NCBI GenBank assembly: GCA_024641205.1
Contig: JAHEDM010000139.1
Location: 1 to 6,947 of the forward strand
Direction of reading: 5' to 3'
Source of the DNA: Actinomycetes bacterium
GTDB taxonomy: Bacteria; Actinomycetota; Acidimicrobiia; Spongiisociales; UBA4744
Length of the DNA stretch: 6,947 nt
This document shows, piece after piece, positions 6,030 to 6,947 of this stretch (position 1 is the stretch's first letter; each line of letters starts with the position of its first letter). The position numbers were made by a program, and so were the translations under genes. Under the pieces are notes generated by a model that saw only the letters and a list, made by a program, of their open reading frames with translations, was not told the origin of the DNA and did no database searches.

Positions 6030-6947
6030 TGGCCAACAGTCAGCCTGCCCCAGGCGCCCGCTTAGCTCCTGCGACGCCACCTCCGCCGCCGCAGGCTACA
6101 CCGACTCAGCCGCCCAGCCACCGTCGAGCCGACCCTTCAGGCAGCGGCAGGACGATCTTGGCAGCCACCCTGGGCGGGTTAATCGGATCGCTACTCACTT
6201 TTGCGGGACTCAGCGCAGCGGGTGTGCTCTCCGAGCCGGATCCGGTGATCACGACCTCAACCACCATCAGCGTCGAGCCCGCCACCGCGGAAGTGACGGT
6301 TCCGATTCCGATTCCGATCGAGGGAACTACTGCCGTGGCCGCCATCGCCGAACTGGTTCGGCCATCAATCGTCACCGTTGAAGTCGGAAACGGCAACGGG
6401 GTTGACGCGTCGGCAGCGGGGACGGGTTCGGGGGTCGTCTACAGCGAGGACGGCTATGTGCTCACCAACAATCACGTCGTGGAGGATGCGGAGTTCGTCC
6501 GCGTGGTCTTTCTGGATGGGCGGATCTACCAAGCCGAGGTCGTTGGCACAGACCCGCTGACCGACGTGGCCGTGATCAAGGTCGACGTCCCCAATCTGAC
6601 ACCCATCGAGCTGGCCGATATCGAGGATGTCCGCATCGGCGACCCGGCCATCGCGATCGGCAACCCGCTTGGCTTGTACGGCGGGCCCTCCGTCACGTCC
6701 GGCATCGTTTCGGCGTTCAACCGCACACTCACCGTAACGGCTACCGAAGAGCTGTTCGGACTCATACAGACCGACGCCCCCATCACCCGCGGTTCGAGCG
6801 GAGGGGCACTTCTGGATGGGCAAGGCCGCCTGATCGGCATCACCACCGCGATTGGGGTCAGTGACGTCGGCGCGGAAGGACTCGGGTTTGCCGTCCCGGT
6901 CAACATCGTTGTCGGCGTTGCCGAAGATCTGATCGGAGACGGCGAAG
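6029..6947 (+). CDS. htrA: HtrA/DegP-type membrane-anchored serine protease (3' end cut off by window edge)
   Basis: Trypsin-like protease of the HtrA family, expected to degrade or process misfolded proteins outside the cytoplasmic membrane. The frame is open from ATG 6029 to the window edge (306 residues, no stop). Residues 1-41 are cytoplasmic, proline-rich and end in basic residues; about 42-67 form one membrane helix; a Thr/Pro/Val linker follows to about 100, then the protease domain. The catalytic triad is visible: H149 in TNNHVV, D179 in DPLTDVAVIKV, and S257 in RGSSGGALL. The usual GNSGG reads GSSGG, and RG replaces the common PG just before it, but the nucleophile and oxyanion glycines are kept. 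A C-terminal PDZ domain is expected but would lie past the edge. M. tuberculosis pepD, also HtrA-type, neighbours moaB2, so proximity to a molybdopterin gene has a parallel. Start choice rests on the ATG and the -10 spacing, not on a ribosome binding site. Confidence 0.93.
   Translation, partial: MANSQPAPGARLAPATPPPPPQATPTQPPSHRRADPSGSGRTILAATLGGLIGSLLTFAGLSAAGVLSEPDPVITTSTTISVEPATAEVTVPIPIPIEGTTAVAAIAELVRPSIVTVEVGNGNGVDASAAGTGSGVVYSEDGYVLTNNHVVEDAEFVRVVFLDGRIYQAEVVGTDPLTDVAVIKVDVPNLTPIELADIEDVRIGDPAIAIGNPLGLYGGPSVTSGIVSAFNRTLTVTATEELFGLIQTDAPITRGSSGGALLDGQGRLIGITTAIGVSDVGAEGLGFAVPVNIVVGVAEDLIGDGE
6302..6319 (+). repeat. Three hexanucleotide repeats coding PIPIPI in the protease linker
   Basis: CCGATT, CCGATT and CCGATC follow each other in frame and encode Pro-Ile three times at about residues 92-97 of the protease. 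The stretch lies in the extracytoplasmic linker between the membrane helix and the protease domain. Such short in-frame repeats can vary in copy number between strains, changing linker length without disrupting the frame. Confidence 0.6.

Noticed and set aside
6018..6080. A GTG at 6080 that would add 21 residues to MoaE
   Set aside because: The extra residues do not resemble MoaE, the extension would overlap the protease gene, and the ATG at 6017 has a proper ribosome binding site.
6302..6319. Hexanucleotide repeat as a CRISPR or regulatory repeat
   Set aside because: It is in frame, codes Pro-Ile repeats in a protein linker and has no spacers.
6365..6906. Minus-strand open frames opposite the protease (152 and 126 codons)
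   Set aside because: The plus-strand frame encodes an HtrA catalytic triad in the right order and spacing. The antisense frames show no domain.

Overview
The window is GC-rich, densely packed bacterial DNA. It holds five genes of a branched-chain amino acid-type (HAAT/Liv) ABC transporter operon on the minus strand, then moaE on the minus strand, then the start of an HtrA-type serine protease on the plus strand. The organism looks most like a high-GC actinobacterium, possibly Acidimicrobiia-like. Reasons are the frequent GTG starts, the protease architecture (proline-rich cytoplasmic tail, one membrane helix, trypsin-like domain) and an apparently leaderless promoter at that protease. This is an inference; Chloroflexota or a deltaproteobacterial lineage are not excluded.

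Layout in transcription order on the minus strand: livF (5368 to 4586), livG (4589 to 3765), a FadD/FAA1-type acyl-CoA synthetase (3768 to 1918), livH (1921 to 1025) and livM (1028 to the left edge, truncated). Each of the four junctions can be read as a 4-nt GTGA or ATGA overlap, so the five genes look translationally coupled and probably form one transcript. The two ATPases, two permeases and the ligase suggest uptake of a carboxylic acid that is activated to its CoA thioester on entry. No periplasmic or lipoprotein substrate-binding protein is in the window; it may lie beyond position 1. The substrate cannot be read from the sequence.

The gap 5369-5582 (214 bp) has no gene. It holds a plausible livF promoter (TATAGT), a 16-bp dyad that could be an operator, short purine- and pyrimidine-rich direct repeats, and a perfect 13-bp hairpin that spans the moaE stop codon and may separate moaE from the liv operon.

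To the right, moaE (6017 to 5583) encodes the catalytic subunit of molybdopterin synthase. The protease gene starts only 11 bp away on the opposite strand (6029 onward, truncated at the right edge). A TACAAT hexamer in this tiny gap is placed so that transcription would begin at the A of the protease ATG. No RNA genes, insertion sequences or CRISPR arrays were seen, and nothing here is clearly a new system. The most informative points are the embedded ligase, the overlap pattern (which corrects the livG start), the leaderless-type divergent junction and the small elements in the 214-bp gap.
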